Made by a program: the position numbers and the translations under genes
In this document: piece by piece, positions 36,266 to 45,784 of the stretch
Layout of the letters: each line of letters starts with the position of its first letter
Position numbering within the stretch: position 1 is the first letter of the stretch
Origin: Leptotrichia sp. oral taxon 212
GTDB taxonomy: Bacteria; Fusobacteriota; Fusobacteriia; Fusobacteriales; Leptotrichiaceae
Length of the DNA stretch: 64,000 nucleotides
Direction: 5' to 3'
NCBI RefSeq assembly: GCF_001274535.1
Contig: NZ_CP012410.1
Location: 903,126-967,125, forward strand
The notes under the pieces: generated by a model
What the model saw: the letters and a program-made list of their open reading frames with translations, nothing else
Told to the model about the DNA's origin: nothing
Database searches by the model: none

Positions 36266-37081
36266 ATGAAAAATATATTGTATTTTTTTAATCCAATAAG
36301 ATTGTTTAGAAGATTTGCAATTAGAAAAGGAAATTTAGATAGATTTAGAAAATTGATAAATAGGAAAGAAACAAGTGATGGAATAACTGAAAATAAGAGC
36401 AATGATGAAAATTTAGTAAATAGAGGAATTAAAAAATATGAAAAAAGAATAATTTTGGCAAGAGAGAAAAAAGGGAGAAATCTTTTCAATTTGAAAAACA
36501 GTATAATTTTAATAATTTTATTTATGACTTTTGTATATATTCATTTTTCCGGATATTCTATAAAAAGCATGTATGTTTCAATTTTTATATTCATAGCGAT
36601 AACATTATATCTGCTTATTGTAGAAAGATTCAATGAAAAAATAAATATAGAAAATGAAATAAAGGAAATAAAAAATGAAAGAACAAGGGAACATGATGTA
36701 TTTTTAGAAAAGGTTAAAGATATTGAGCAGATTGAAAAAAATCAGCTGGAAAATATAATATTAAAAAATTCAGATGACTATGACATTAAAGTCTGGAAAA
36801 TAGGAAGAGCAACTTCTTTGTTATTAGGAAAAAAAACTCCTGGAAATAAAGTTGATATTGATGTTGGAGAGGCTATATATGGGAATCTTGTGAGCAGGGC
36901 ACATGGAATATTAAACAGGGTAAATGGTCTATGGTATTATGAGGATCTGGGATCACAGAATGGAAGTGGAATTGAACGGATAAAAGATAAGAGAAAAGTT
37001 AAACTTAAAAAGAATACACCAGTAAAAGTGGAATCAGGAGATATTATATATTTAGCTACAACAAAGTTATTATTAAAATAA
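36266..37081 (+). CDS. Membrane protein with C-terminal FHA domain
   Basis: This 271-residue protein has a basic N-terminal region, two hydrophobic segments (about 76-118) and a C-terminal FHA domain (about 170-271). In the FHA domain, WKIGRATS, the phosphothreonine-binding SRAHG, and LGSQNGSGI are recognisable. FHA domains bind phosphothreonine. The topology places the domain in the cytoplasm if the N-terminus is inside. The gene begins 20 bases after the J-domain gene with GGGGGAG upstream. It could be the Fha-like switch of the system. Confidence 0.75.
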   Translation: MKNILYFFNPIRLFRRFAIRKGNLDRFRKLINRKETSDGITENKSNDENLVNRGIKKYEKRIILAREKKGRNLFNLKNSIILIILFMTFVYIHFSGYSIKSMYVSIFIFIAITLYLLIVERFNEKINIENEIKEIKNERTREHDVFLEKVKDIEQIEKNQLENIILKNSDDYDIKVWKIGRATSLLLGKKTPGNKVDIDVGEAIYGNLVSRAHGILNRVNGLWYYEDLGSQNGSGIERIKDKRKVKLKKNTPVKVESGDIIYLATTKLLLK

Positions 37082-37118
37082 TGGATAAAATATAAGTGTG
37101 TAAAAATGGGGGAAAGCA

Positions 37119-37664
37119 ATGAAATTAGATAGATGTAAAAATGGTCATATGTATGATGTTTCAAGATATGCCACATGTCCATACTGTAAATCTGAAGGAC
37201 TGGATCTGGAAATAAAGGAAGATAAAATAAATCTGGTTGAAGAAATGGAAGATGATGATAAAACAATGGCCTACTGGTCAAAAGATGTAAATATTGATCC
37301 GGTTGTTGGCTGGCTGACATGTATTGAGGGAGCAGAAAAGGGAAAAGATTTTCGGATAGTCAGTGAAAGAAATTTCATTGGACGGGGAGATGATATGGAT
37401 ATTCAGCTGACAGGAGACAATTCAATTTCAAGAAAAAATCACTGTTCAATAAGCTACAATCCTAAAAAAAGAATTTTTATGATAACGCCAGGTCAGGCGA
37501 ACGGTCTTATATATATAGATAATGAAGCATTATATGATACAAGGGAATTAAAGGCATATAATTTAATTGAAATAGGAGAAAGTAAGTTTATTTTTGTGAA
37601 TTTATGCGGGGAAAACTTTGACTGGAACAAGGAAAAATCAAAATCAGATAAAGAGGTATTATAA
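37119..37664 (+). CDS. Zinc-ribbon plus FHA protein
   Basis: This is a 181-residue soluble protein. The N-terminus has a zinc-ribbon pattern with Cys6, His10, Cys20 and Cys23 (CKNGHMYD...CPYC). The C-terminal FHA domain has IGRGDDMDIQL, SRKNHCSI and NGLIYI. It follows the membrane FHA gene and precedes the phosphatase gene, so both FHA proteins are likely to be read-outs of kinase/phosphatase control. AATGGGGGAAAG lies before the start. Confidence 0.75.
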   Translation: MKLDRCKNGHMYDVSRYATCPYCKSEGLDLEIKEDKINLVEEMEDDDKTMAYWSKDVNIDPVVGWLTCIEGAEKGKDFRIVSERNFIGRGDDMDIQLTGDNSISRKNHCSISYNPKKRIFMITPGQANGLIYIDNEALYDTRELKAYNLIEIGESKFIFVNLCGENFDWNKEKSKSDKEVL

Positions 37665-37687
37665 AAGGGAAATCAGGAGCGGGTTAA

Positions 37688-39994
37688 ATGAGAAAAAATG
37701 AAGCAAAATTTACTACAGTTTTCTTCAGTGAAGCAGGTACAAAAAATAAAAATAATGACTATTTTGGATATGTTCAGTTAGATAATTATGCCATATGGGC
37801 AGTGGCAGATGGTTTTGATGAGGAAGAAGGGGCAGATTTGGCAGCCAGATTAGCAGTTAAATCTGCAATAGAATATTTTATGCTGTACCCAAAATTCAAT
37901 ACAGAAATCATTAGTGAAATAATATCATATGTAAACTTAAAAGTAAGGGAAAAACAGGCTGAAACAGAAAGATATTCATTGATGCATACTTCTTTTCTAG
38001 TTGTAATAAGCAATTATAATGCATTGTTATATGGAAATATTGGAAATGCTAGATTCTATCATTTGAGAAATGGATATGTGCTGTCACAGAGCAGTGATGA
38101 TACTGTTTCTCAGCTGCTTGTAGAAGAAGGAGCTCTAAATACAGGGGATTTGAAATATCATAGACAGAGAAACGATTTACTTCAGGCAATAGGGGATTAT
38201 GGGAAAATAAAACCTAATATATTGAAAACTCCTATAACATTGCAGGAAAAAGATGTTTTTTGCCTTACGACAATGGGGTTCTGGGAAAATGTTGATGAAA
38301 AAGAAATGGAAGTAGAACTTTCAAGATATGATGAAAGCAGAAAATGGTTGGTTTCCCTTGAAAAAAAGGTCATGGCAACTTTAAGAGATGATGTTGAAAA
38401 CTATACTTTCGCTGCAGTAAGTATTGAAGCTGTTGCGGTACCTTTACCAATGGAAAAAGATAACAGGAAATTTTTTATAAAAATTGCAATAGCAGTAATA
38501 CTGAGTATTATCATAATTTTAACTTTAACATTATGGCAGGTAAAGAAACGGAAGGATATTATGAATAAGGTAATAGCTTATGAACAGCAGGCTGATGAAG
38601 AACTTATAAAGAAAAATTTTGATAATTCAGTAAAGGAACTGGAGCTGGTTATAGGAGAATATGAAAAATTAAAACCAAAAAGCAGGGGCGTAATAGGATT
38701 TTTTTTAAATGCAGATGCACGAAGAAAAGAAATGGATAAAAAAATAGAGGAGACAAAAAGTAAAATAAAGGATACAGAAAAATTAAAGAAGGTTTTCAGT
38801 GATATAAGAGAGGGAAATGAGCTTTTTAATAATGGAAATTATGAAGAGGCTTCAAAAAAATATCAGGAAGCAAAATATAATTTGGAACAAAGTACATATA
38901 AGAGAGATGAATTGAATACAGAAGATGTTCTGTCAGAAATAAATGGCAGAATAAATGCAACTTCAAAACTGAAGGAGGCAAAAAATCTCGAAATGACAGG
39001 TGACACTGCCTTTGTTTCAGGAAATTATAATTTAGCCAAAGAAAATTATAAAATGGCTTCAGATATATATTTAGCAAATGGAAAAGCAGATTACGTTTCT
39101 AGTATGGAAGGAAAAATAAGGGAAATAAATGATAAGGAAAAACAGTCATATAATGGGGCCTTATTAGCTGAAAACAGGGGAGATACTTTGTCACAGTCAG
39201 ATACGGATATGTCCAGGGAGGCATATTATCAGGCAAGGGAAACGTATCAGATTCTTGGAGATACTGTAAAAACTCAGGAAATAGATAATAAAATACAGGA
39301 ACTGAATTCCAGACAGATGGCAAAGCTGCAGACGGCAAATAATATGGTACAGGAGGGTTTGAATCAGATAATGGCAAATAATCCTTCAGAAGCCTTGTCA
39401 CTTTTGACAAAAGCAAAAACAATGTATCAGGAACTTAAGGATAGTAATAATGTAAATAATGTAGATAAATTCATAAATCAGACTCAGGAATTTATAAAAT
39501 ATGAAAGTGAAAAGGAAAAACAGCTTATTCGACAATCTGAGCAGTCAAGGCTGGAAATTCAGTTAAAGGAAGAAGAAATAGAGCAGGAAAGAATAAAGAG
39601 GGAAAAAATATCAAGAGATATTGAGAGTGCAACTAATTTTGAAATACAGGGAGATCAGATGTATGTTCTGAAAAGATATTTAGAAAGTATTTTGAAATAT
39701 GAGGAATCAAAGAAACTTTTTGAATCTTTAAAAAATGAAGGCAATTTTAATAATCAGCTAAAACTGGAATTTTTAGAAAGAAAAATGAAAAGATCAGAAG
39801 CTTTCCTGTATGAAGAAGAAGGAGACAGGGAATCAGGAAATAAAAACTGGAAAGAAGCTGAAAAGAAATATGAACAGGCCAGAGAAAATATAAAGTTATC
39901 AGATGTAAGTACAGAAGATGAACAGAGAATAGATAAAAAATTAAAGAAAATACAGAAAAAATCCAGTAAAAAATGGTGGCAGTTCTGGAGGTAA
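37688..39994 (+). CDS. PP2C-family phosphatase with membrane anchor and helical repeat tail
   Basis: This 768-residue protein starts with a PP2C domain (about 1-250). AVADGFDEEEGADLA supplies the metal-binding Asp pattern, and NIGNARFYHL and SSDDTVSQLL match later motifs. One membrane segment follows (about 262-283). From residue 290 to the end the protein is a long charged helical array with TPR-like units (GNYEEASKKYQEA, GNYNLAKENYKMA). This tail would lie outside the cytoplasm if the phosphatase is inside. It resembles PppA-type phosphatases of T6SS in role, but the tail is unusual. Confidence 0.75.
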   Translation: MRKNEAKFTTVFFSEAGTKNKNNDYFGYVQLDNYAIWAVADGFDEEEGADLAARLAVKSAIEYFMLYPKFNTEIISEIISYVNLKVREKQAETERYSLMHTSFLVVISNYNALLYGNIGNARFYHLRNGYVLSQSSDDTVSQLLVEEGALNTGDLKYHRQRNDLLQAIGDYGKIKPNILKTPITLQEKDVFCLTTMGFWENVDEKEMEVELSRYDESRKWLVSLEKKVMATLRDDVENYTFAAVSIEAVAVPLPMEKDNRKFFIKIAIAVILSIIIILTLTLWQVKKRKDIMNKVIAYEQQADEELIKKNFDNSVKELELVIGEYEKLKPKSRGVIGFFLNADARRKEMDKKIEETKSKIKDTEKLKKVFSDIREGNELFNNGNYEEASKKYQEAKYNLEQSTYKRDELNTEDVLSEINGRINATSKLKEAKNLEMTGDTAFVSGNYNLAKENYKMASDIYLANGKADYVSSMEGKIREINDKEKQSYNGALLAENRGDTLSQSDTDMSREAYYQARETYQILGDTVKTQEIDNKIQELNSRQMAKLQTANNMVQEGLNQIMANNPSEALSLLTKAKTMYQELKDSNNVNNVDKFINQTQEFIKYESEKEKQLIRQSEQSRLEIQLKEEEIEQERIKREKISRDIESATNFEIQGDQMYVLKRYLESILKYEESKKLFESLKNEGNFNNQLKLEFLERKMKRSEAFLYEEEGDRESGNKNWKEAEKKYEQARENIKLSDVSTEDEQRIDKKLKKIQKKSSKKWWQFWR

Positions 39995-40019
39995 GAAGAG
40001 AAAACAGGAGGAAAAAATA

Positions 40020-41120
40020 GTGGAAATAGGAAATAAGTATACTACTTTCTTTTTTGAAGAGTATGAAAAAATGGCTGAAAAAAATACTTTTTCAGCTTTT
40101 CTTCCAAGTAAAAACAAAGGTTTGTGGTGTATGTCAAAGGTCGATAATTTAAAAAAGAATCTGGCTAAAATGGCAGTAGAAAAAATAGTTGAGGAATACT
40201 TAAAAAATGACAGTATTTCAGTTGAAAATATAAATAAATTTTTAAATGAGGCTGTAAAGAAATTATGGAAAACTATACCTGAAAATAGAGACAGGATAGA
40301 AAATATATCAATTTTAACTGTTATGATAGAAAATAACAGGATGATAGCAGGCAACATAGGAAAGAACAGGTTAAAAATATTTAGAGAAAATAAATTATTT
40401 GAAGAATTAACTGGAAATAAAATAAAGGAAGTCACTTTGAAACAGGATGATTATATCCTTGTAGGAACAGAAATGTTCTGGGAACTGATAAATGAATATG
40501 AAATTTGTGAAATGCTGAAAAAATTTGAAAATAGAAATATTGTTGAAAAAAATTTATCGCTAAAAATACAAAGAGAAGAAAAAAATAATAAGTCAGTCAT
40601 TCCTTTTCTATCAATACTTGTGGAAAATTTAAAAGATGAAGAAATAACAGTTTTATATGAAAAATATAAAAATGAAGAATATAGAAATCCTTTAGGCTTT
40701 TTAATGGTAATGATGATATTTTTATTCTTTTTTATAGCTGCAGGAAAGCAGATAAAATATTCAAGTAATAGAGAAAATATTAAAAATAATTCAGAAATAA
40801 TACAGAATATACCGATTAAATTAAATGAAAGAAAACTTATAAGAGTGCAAGATAATACAGAAAGTGAAAAGGTTGATGAAAAAAATTATAAAGATACAGG
40901 TATGGCCGAAATAGATAAAATTGTAAATAATAAAAGCATGAGAATAGCTCAGAATAACAGAAAGAAAAATATTAATAAAAATTCTAGAGAAAAAATAAAA
41001 AATAGAAAGATGAAAGAAAATTTAAATATAGAGAATTTGGAAAGTGAAATTCAGAAAAATTGGGAAATATTAGGTAGAGACAGTAATGGAAATAAAAAAA
41101 TTGAAAAACAGTTATTATAA
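40020..41120 (+). CDS. Degenerate PP2C-like membrane protein
   Basis: This 366-residue protein (GTG start after GGAGG) follows the same outline as the preceding phosphatase: a domain of about 210 residues, one membrane segment (about 223-243), and a charged tail. GNIGKNRLKIFREN parallels NIGNARFYHLRNG of the phosphatase. The early Asp-Gly metal motif is replaced by GLWCMSKVD, and other metal-binding Asp residues are not visible. It is therefore probably inactive and may be a scaffold or an inhibitor of the phosphatase. It lies between the phosphatase and kinase genes. Confidence 0.55.
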   Translation: MEIGNKYTTFFFEEYEKMAEKNTFSAFLPSKNKGLWCMSKVDNLKKNLAKMAVEKIVEEYLKNDSISVENINKFLNEAVKKLWKTIPENRDRIENISILTVMIENNRMIAGNIGKNRLKIFRENKLFEELTGNKIKEVTLKQDDYILVGTEMFWELINEYEICEMLKKFENRNIVEKNLSLKIQREEKNNKSVIPFLSILVENLKDEEITVLYEKYKNEEYRNPLGFLMVMMIFLFFFIAAGKQIKYSSNRENIKNNSEIIQNIPIKLNERKLIRVQDNTESEKVDEKNYKDTGMAEIDKIVNNKSMRIAQNNRKKNINKNSREKIKNRKMKENLNIENLESEIQKNWEILGRDSNGNKKIEKQLL

Positions 41121-41147
41121 AAATATTCAGGAATTGAAAGGATAAAA

Positions 41148-41969
41148 TTGAATAAACTATCATTAAACTATGAATTGAAAAATAGATACAGAATAATAAA
41201 ACATGTATCAGAAAGTAATTTTTCCAATATTTATCTGGTATTATATAAAAATAGAAAATATATTGTAAAAGAATGTTTTCCTTTAAATATTGTCATAAGA
41301 GATGAAGAGAATAAAGTATTTACAGAAAAATATAAAAGAAAATTTGAAATGATAAAAAATGATTTCATGAAGGAAGCAGAAATAATAAGAAAATTTAATG
41401 AAGAAAGCATTGTACAGTTTAAAGATTATTTTAAAGAAAATAACACAGAATATATGCTGCTCGAATATTGTGAAGGCTCAAGCTTGAAACAGTATATTCT
41501 GGAAAATGAACTGGCTGAAGAGGAAATTCTGGAGATATTTGTAAAAATAGTAAAAGCGGTAAGAAAGATACATGAAAAGAATGTAATACATAGGGATTTG
41601 AAGCCTTCAAACATAATAGTGGATATTAATAACAACATAAAAATAATAGATTTTGGCTCAAGTATAAATATTAGTGAGAAAAATAAAGGATATTTAAAAT
41701 GGACATCGGGATATTCTCCGCTTGAAATGTATTCGCTTAAAGCGGAAAATGATCAGAAAACGGACATTTACAGTTTATGTGCATTGCTGTATTTCATGCT
41801 GAATAAATACAGGCCTATGGATTCATTAAAAAGGTTTTATTATCCTGAACTGATTTATGAAGACTATGTGAGCAGAAAAATAAGAAAAATAATTGAAAAG
41901 GGAATGAATATGGAAAGAAAGGAAAGATACGAAAATATAGAAGAGCTGGAAAAAGAATTAACAAATTAA
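41148..41969 (+). CDS. Serine/threonine protein kinase, compact
   Basis: This 273-residue eukaryote-like kinase (TTG start after AAAGGAT) has Lys41 in KYIVKE, HRDLKPSNII with catalytic Asp150, and IIDFGSS with Asp168. The activation part (TSGYSPLEMYS) is present. The Gly-rich loop is replaced by SESNFSNIY, with no glycine, which is unusual. No membrane segment is present, unlike PpkA. It sits in the phosphatase/FHA group and is the likely source of phosphothreonine for them. Confidence 0.8.
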   Translation: MNKLSLNYELKNRYRIIKHVSESNFSNIYLVLYKNRKYIVKECFPLNIVIRDEENKVFTEKYKRKFEMIKNDFMKEAEIIRKFNEESIVQFKDYFKENNTEYMLLEYCEGSSLKQYILENELAEEEILEIFVKIVKAVRKIHEKNVIHRDLKPSNIIVDINNNIKIIDFGSSINISEKNKGYLKWTSGYSPLEMYSLKAENDQKTDIYSLCALLYFMLNKYRPMDSLKRFYYPELIYEDYVSRKIRKIIEKGMNMERKERYENIEELEKELTN

Positions 41970-41984
41970 AAACTAGGGGGGAAA

Positions 41985-44600
41985 ATGAGACTTTTTTATG
42001 AAGAGGAACTGAGACGAAAATCATATTATGAAATGTATCAGATTGCAAAAGATGAAAAACTTGTAGAGGCATATGCTAATACTCCTGACAGGGAAGAACT
42101 GATAAATATACTTTTAAAATACAGAGGAGCAAAACCTGATTACTGTATCAATATTTATAATGAAAATGGATTGTCATATTTGCAGGCTTTGTTTGATGAC
42201 AAGCTGCATACAAGAATACATCACGAAAATAGCATAAAGATACCTCATAAAATAATAATGTATAAGGAGCTTAATCTGACAAGGGAAGACAATTATAAAA
42301 TAATACTTCCTGAGCATATAAGCAGTGCAAATGCCTTTTTAGTAAATGCAAACAATTATTTATGTGGTATTTTTCAGCTTGAAAAGGATTTAGATTCTAA
42401 AGATTCTTATTATTTAGTATCTGATAAACAGTTTTTTAGAGTGGAAAATTTGAAAAATAATAAATTTTCCTTGTTATTCTTTAAGGAACCGGAATTAAAA
42501 TTCATAAATAAATTTTATAATATAAAAAATGAGAATGAGTTACCTACATATCCCTATAAACTGGATTATTACAAAGTTGATATTGAAAATTTTGAAGTAA
42601 GGGAACTGGAAGAAACAAGTACAATTCTATGTATAGATTTTGGAACAACGAATACAGCATTGGGGGCATATCTTGACAGTAACTATGTAAAAAATCTTCC
42701 TACAAATGATATATTAAATGGTAGTATAAAGTTAAATGAAATAAATTATGTAAAATTCAGTGATGGAGAAAGGAACAGCAGGGAAATAATTCCTACACTG
42801 GCTTATGTAGATAACTGCAGTAATTCAGAAGATATAAAATATTCATTTGGATATGATGTAGTCAGAAAACTTGAAATGAATAACTATATAGTAAATGGAA
42901 CGCTTTTTTATGGTCTTAAAAGATGGGTACATAATCATGAAGATGAAGAAAAAATTGTTGACGGCTTTGGAAATACGGCATATATAAAAAGAAAGGAAAT
43001 AATAAAGGCATATTTAAAATATATAGTAGAAAGAGCGGAATATGTTTTCAAATGCAAGTTTAAAAAAATTCATGCTTCAAGTCCTGTAAGACTTAAGGAG
43101 CAGTTTCTTAATATGTTTCAGGAGATTTTTACAAAAGATGTCGGAGGAGAAAGAGTATACGAATATGAAATAGTAAGAAAAAATGCTATGGATGAAGCAA
43201 TTGCAGTACTTTATAATACAATAGAAAATCAGATAAAAAAGGGAAAATATAGTGAAAATAAAGAGTACAGCGCCTTAATAATAGATTGTGGTGGTGGGAC
43301 AACAGACCTTGCCGCATGTAAATATAAGATAGAAAATGGAAGAATATCCTACCATCTTGATATTAAGACAAGTTTTGAAAATGGGGATGAAAATTTTGGT
43401 GGAAACAATCTTACATATAGAATAATGCAATATCTGAAAATAGTGTTTTCTGCTAAATACTCTGAAAACAGGACAGTATCCACAGATGAACTTATTAAAT
43501 ACGATAATAACATGATTTATAAAGTTATTGATGAATATGGGACAGAAAAAATATTTGAAAAAATAAATGAGGAATATGAAAAATGTGAAAAAATTATACC
43601 AACAAAATTTGCAAAATTCGAAAATAAAATGAGTGAAGAATATAGAAAAATAAGAAATAATTTCTATATGTTATGGGAAGCCGCTGAAAATATGAAAAAG
43701 GAATTTTTTACAGTTGACAGCAGATTGAGAACAAAATTTGATGTGCCTAAAATATATGAAAAAGTAAATGATTTACATATAACTCAGTTAAAATCATGGA
43801 AATTACATACAATGCAAAAAGGAAGTTTTAGAACAATAACAGATTACCCTGAAAAAATATTCACAATAAAGGAAATAGAAAAAATCGTAAAATCAGATAT
43901 ATACGGAATGTTAAGAAAATTTTTGAATACCTATTATAATGAAGGTCTGTTATTTGAATATTCTTTAATAAAATTGAGCGGACAGTCCACAAAAATAAAT
44001 ACGTTTCAGGAAGTGCTGAAGGAATTCGTGCCAGGGAAAATGATAGAATACAAGGAGTTAAGCCATAGAGATGACTATGAACTTAAACTTAACTGTCTTG
44101 ATGGAGCCATAAAATATCTTGATTATAAAAGATTCGGCCATATGGATGTCAATATTGAAAATGAAGTTCCTCTGGTACCTTATTCGGTAAAAGTAGAAAA
44201 ATACAATGGAGAGAAATTTGTAATATTACAGACTTCAAGAAAGGCAGATATTCTTGTAGGATACATAGACAAATCAATATCAGCAATGGAACTTAAAATA
44301 TATTTACATAATGCAGAAGATGAGCTGAAAAAAGAAATAATCTACAAGAATGAATCAGACTATGTGGAAGAGGATGCAGAAGAAATAATGCCGAAATTTG
44401 AAGGAATAATAACACAAAATGATACAGACACAATACAAAATGGCACAGTAAGATTTTTTATCTATACAGATATGAATAACTGGGGCTTTTTTGTATGCCC
44501 TGTGCAGAGAAAAAATGACCAGCTATATCTGGGAAGAAAACAATATTTTCCATATGAGGATAATCTGAATGAAATATCGTATTTTGATGGAGAACATTAA
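41985..44600 (+). CDS. Large Hsp70/actin-superfamily ATPase
   Basis: This 871-residue protein has an actin/Hsp70 nucleotide fold. LCIDFGTTNTALG (about residue 212) is phosphate-1 and IIDCGGGTTDLAAC (about 430) is phosphate-2. A first part of 200 residues is without known domain, and beta-rich sequence follows the fold at the C-terminus. The distant resemblance is to large Hsp70-like proteins found in operons with kinases, not to DnaK itself. It follows the kinase by 15 bases. With the J-domain protein of the same operon it may form a chaperone pair for assembly or disassembly of the structure. That role is inferred. Confidence 0.6.
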   Translation: MRLFYEEELRRKSYYEMYQIAKDEKLVEAYANTPDREELINILLKYRGAKPDYCINIYNENGLSYLQALFDDKLHTRIHHENSIKIPHKIIMYKELNLTREDNYKIILPEHISSANAFLVNANNYLCGIFQLEKDLDSKDSYYLVSDKQFFRVENLKNNKFSLLFFKEPELKFINKFYNIKNENELPTYPYKLDYYKVDIENFEVRELEETSTILCIDFGTTNTALGAYLDSNYVKNLPTNDILNGSIKLNEINYVKFSDGERNSREIIPTLAYVDNCSNSEDIKYSFGYDVVRKLEMNNYIVNGTLFYGLKRWVHNHEDEEKIVDGFGNTAYIKRKEIIKAYLKYIVERAEYVFKCKFKKIHASSPVRLKEQFLNMFQEIFTKDVGGERVYEYEIVRKNAMDEAIAVLYNTIENQIKKGKYSENKEYSALIIDCGGGTTDLAACKYKIENGRISYHLDIKTSFENGDENFGGNNLTYRIMQYLKIVFSAKYSENRTVSTDELIKYDNNMIYKVIDEYGTEKIFEKINEEYEKCEKIIPTKFAKFENKMSEEYRKIRNNFYMLWEAAENMKKEFFTVDSRLRTKFDVPKIYEKVNDLHITQLKSWKLHTMQKGSFRTITDYPEKIFTIKEIEKIVKSDIYGMLRKFLNTYYNEGLLFEYSLIKLSGQSTKINTFQEVLKEFVPGKMIEYKELSHRDDYELKLNCLDGAIKYLDYKRFGHMDVNIENEVPLVPYSVKVEKYNGEKFVILQTSRKADILVGYIDKSISAMELKIYLHNAEDELKKEIIYKNESDYVEEDAEEIMPKFEGIITQNDTDTIQNGTVRFFIYTDMNNWGFFVCPVQRKNDQLYLGRKQYFPYEDNLNEISYFDGEH

Positions 44601-44602
44601 TT

Positions 44603-45784
44603 ATGAAAAACATTAAAGACAATGTTATATGGTTGCTGCCTTCTATATTTATTCTTGTAATTTTGCTGATGATAGGCACCTGTACACCAAGAATAAATGA
44701 CAAATTTTTAGTGGAAAAGGTAAGGAGAGAAAATCTTGAAATATTTGAAAAAATGAGAGGAAAAGCGGAAGCAAAAGATTTAATAGCTATCGGGATTGAC
44801 ATTCAAATGGGAATTGATGAAATATATTTTAAAGAAGGAGAGAAAGTAAGAAAAGGGGATGTAATAATAAAATTCAGTGATTATAAGCAAACTGATGTGG
44901 ATAATCAGATGAAAGATAAAAAGAGAATTCTGGCAGCAAAAAAATCACAGCTGAGATTTCTGGAAGAACAGTATAAACATGGAATGAATGTGAAAAATCA
45001 GTTGCAGCAGATAAAAGGTGAAATAAAAGCCATTGAAGATGAACTTGGTATGATTGAGAAAAATGATGCTCTGATACAGAGAAATATAGTAAGTCCTATA
45101 GATGGCTATATAGTAAAGATAAATGTTATTAAAGGAGGAACAGGTGATAAAAATATTCCGCTTGTTTTATTGACAAAAAATAATGACATAAAGATAGTAA
45201 GTGATCCTCTGAGATTATCAGGAAATGAATATATAAATATAGGAAATCAGGCAGAAATAGAAAGTATAGCAGAAAAAGAGAGAAAGGCTCCTGCAACACT
45301 GTATAAAATAAATGATACAGGAGTAAAAGAGCTTAAAACTCTGGAATTTTTAATGAATACAGCTACAGATTTTAAATTAAATGAAATATTTGACATATAT
45401 CTGTACTACCAGAAAAGGGAAAATGTTCTTACAGTTCCGGTAAGTTCAGTAGTACAAAAGAAAAAGGGGAATGAGAATAAATTTTTTATTTATTTGATTA
45501 ATGATGAAGATAGAGTCACTGAAAAGGAAATATACTTAGGTGTAAGTAATGGGAAAAAAATAGAAATATACGGAAAAGATTTAAAAGAAGGTATGGAAAT
45601 AATAAAAAATCCAAACAACAGACTACAAAATAATATAATTGTCAGAAGAAGAAGTTTACAGGAAGAGAAACGGGAAAAAGAAGAAAAAATGAAAAAGTTG
45701 AAGAGTGAAAATGAGAGGAAAGAAAAGGAAATAGAAAAAAATAAAAGGGAAATAATAATCCTGGAAAAAGGTGAAGAAAGATGA
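44603..45784 (+). CDS. HlyD-like membrane fusion protein
   Basis: This 393-residue protein has an N-terminal membrane segment (about 9-30) and then a HlyD/MacA-like layout. The lipoyl half-motif is EGEKVRKGDVIIKF, a coiled-coil hairpin runs from about 105 to 155, the other lipoyl half is NIVSPIDGYIVKINV, and the beta-barrel part follows (NVLTVPVSSVV). A Glu/Lys-rich coil ends the protein. The body lies in the periplasm. Such proteins usually bridge the inner and outer membrane in exporters, but no ABC exporter or outer-membrane channel is beside it. Confidence 0.7.
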   Translation: MKNIKDNVIWLLPSIFILVILLMIGTCTPRINDKFLVEKVRRENLEIFEKMRGKAEAKDLIAIGIDIQMGIDEIYFKEGEKVRKGDVIIKFSDYKQTDVDNQMKDKKRILAAKKSQLRFLEEQYKHGMNVKNQLQQIKGEIKAIEDELGMIEKNDALIQRNIVSPIDGYIVKINVIKGGTGDKNIPLVLLTKNNDIKIVSDPLRLSGNEYINIGNQAEIESIAEKERKAPATLYKINDTGVKELKTLEFLMNTATDFKLNEIFDIYLYYQKRENVLTVPVSSVVQKKKGNENKFFIYLINDEDRVTEKEIYLGVSNGKKIEIYGKDLKEGMEIIKNPNNRLQNNIIVRRRSLQEEKREKEEKMKKLKSENERKEKEIEKNKREIIILEKGEER

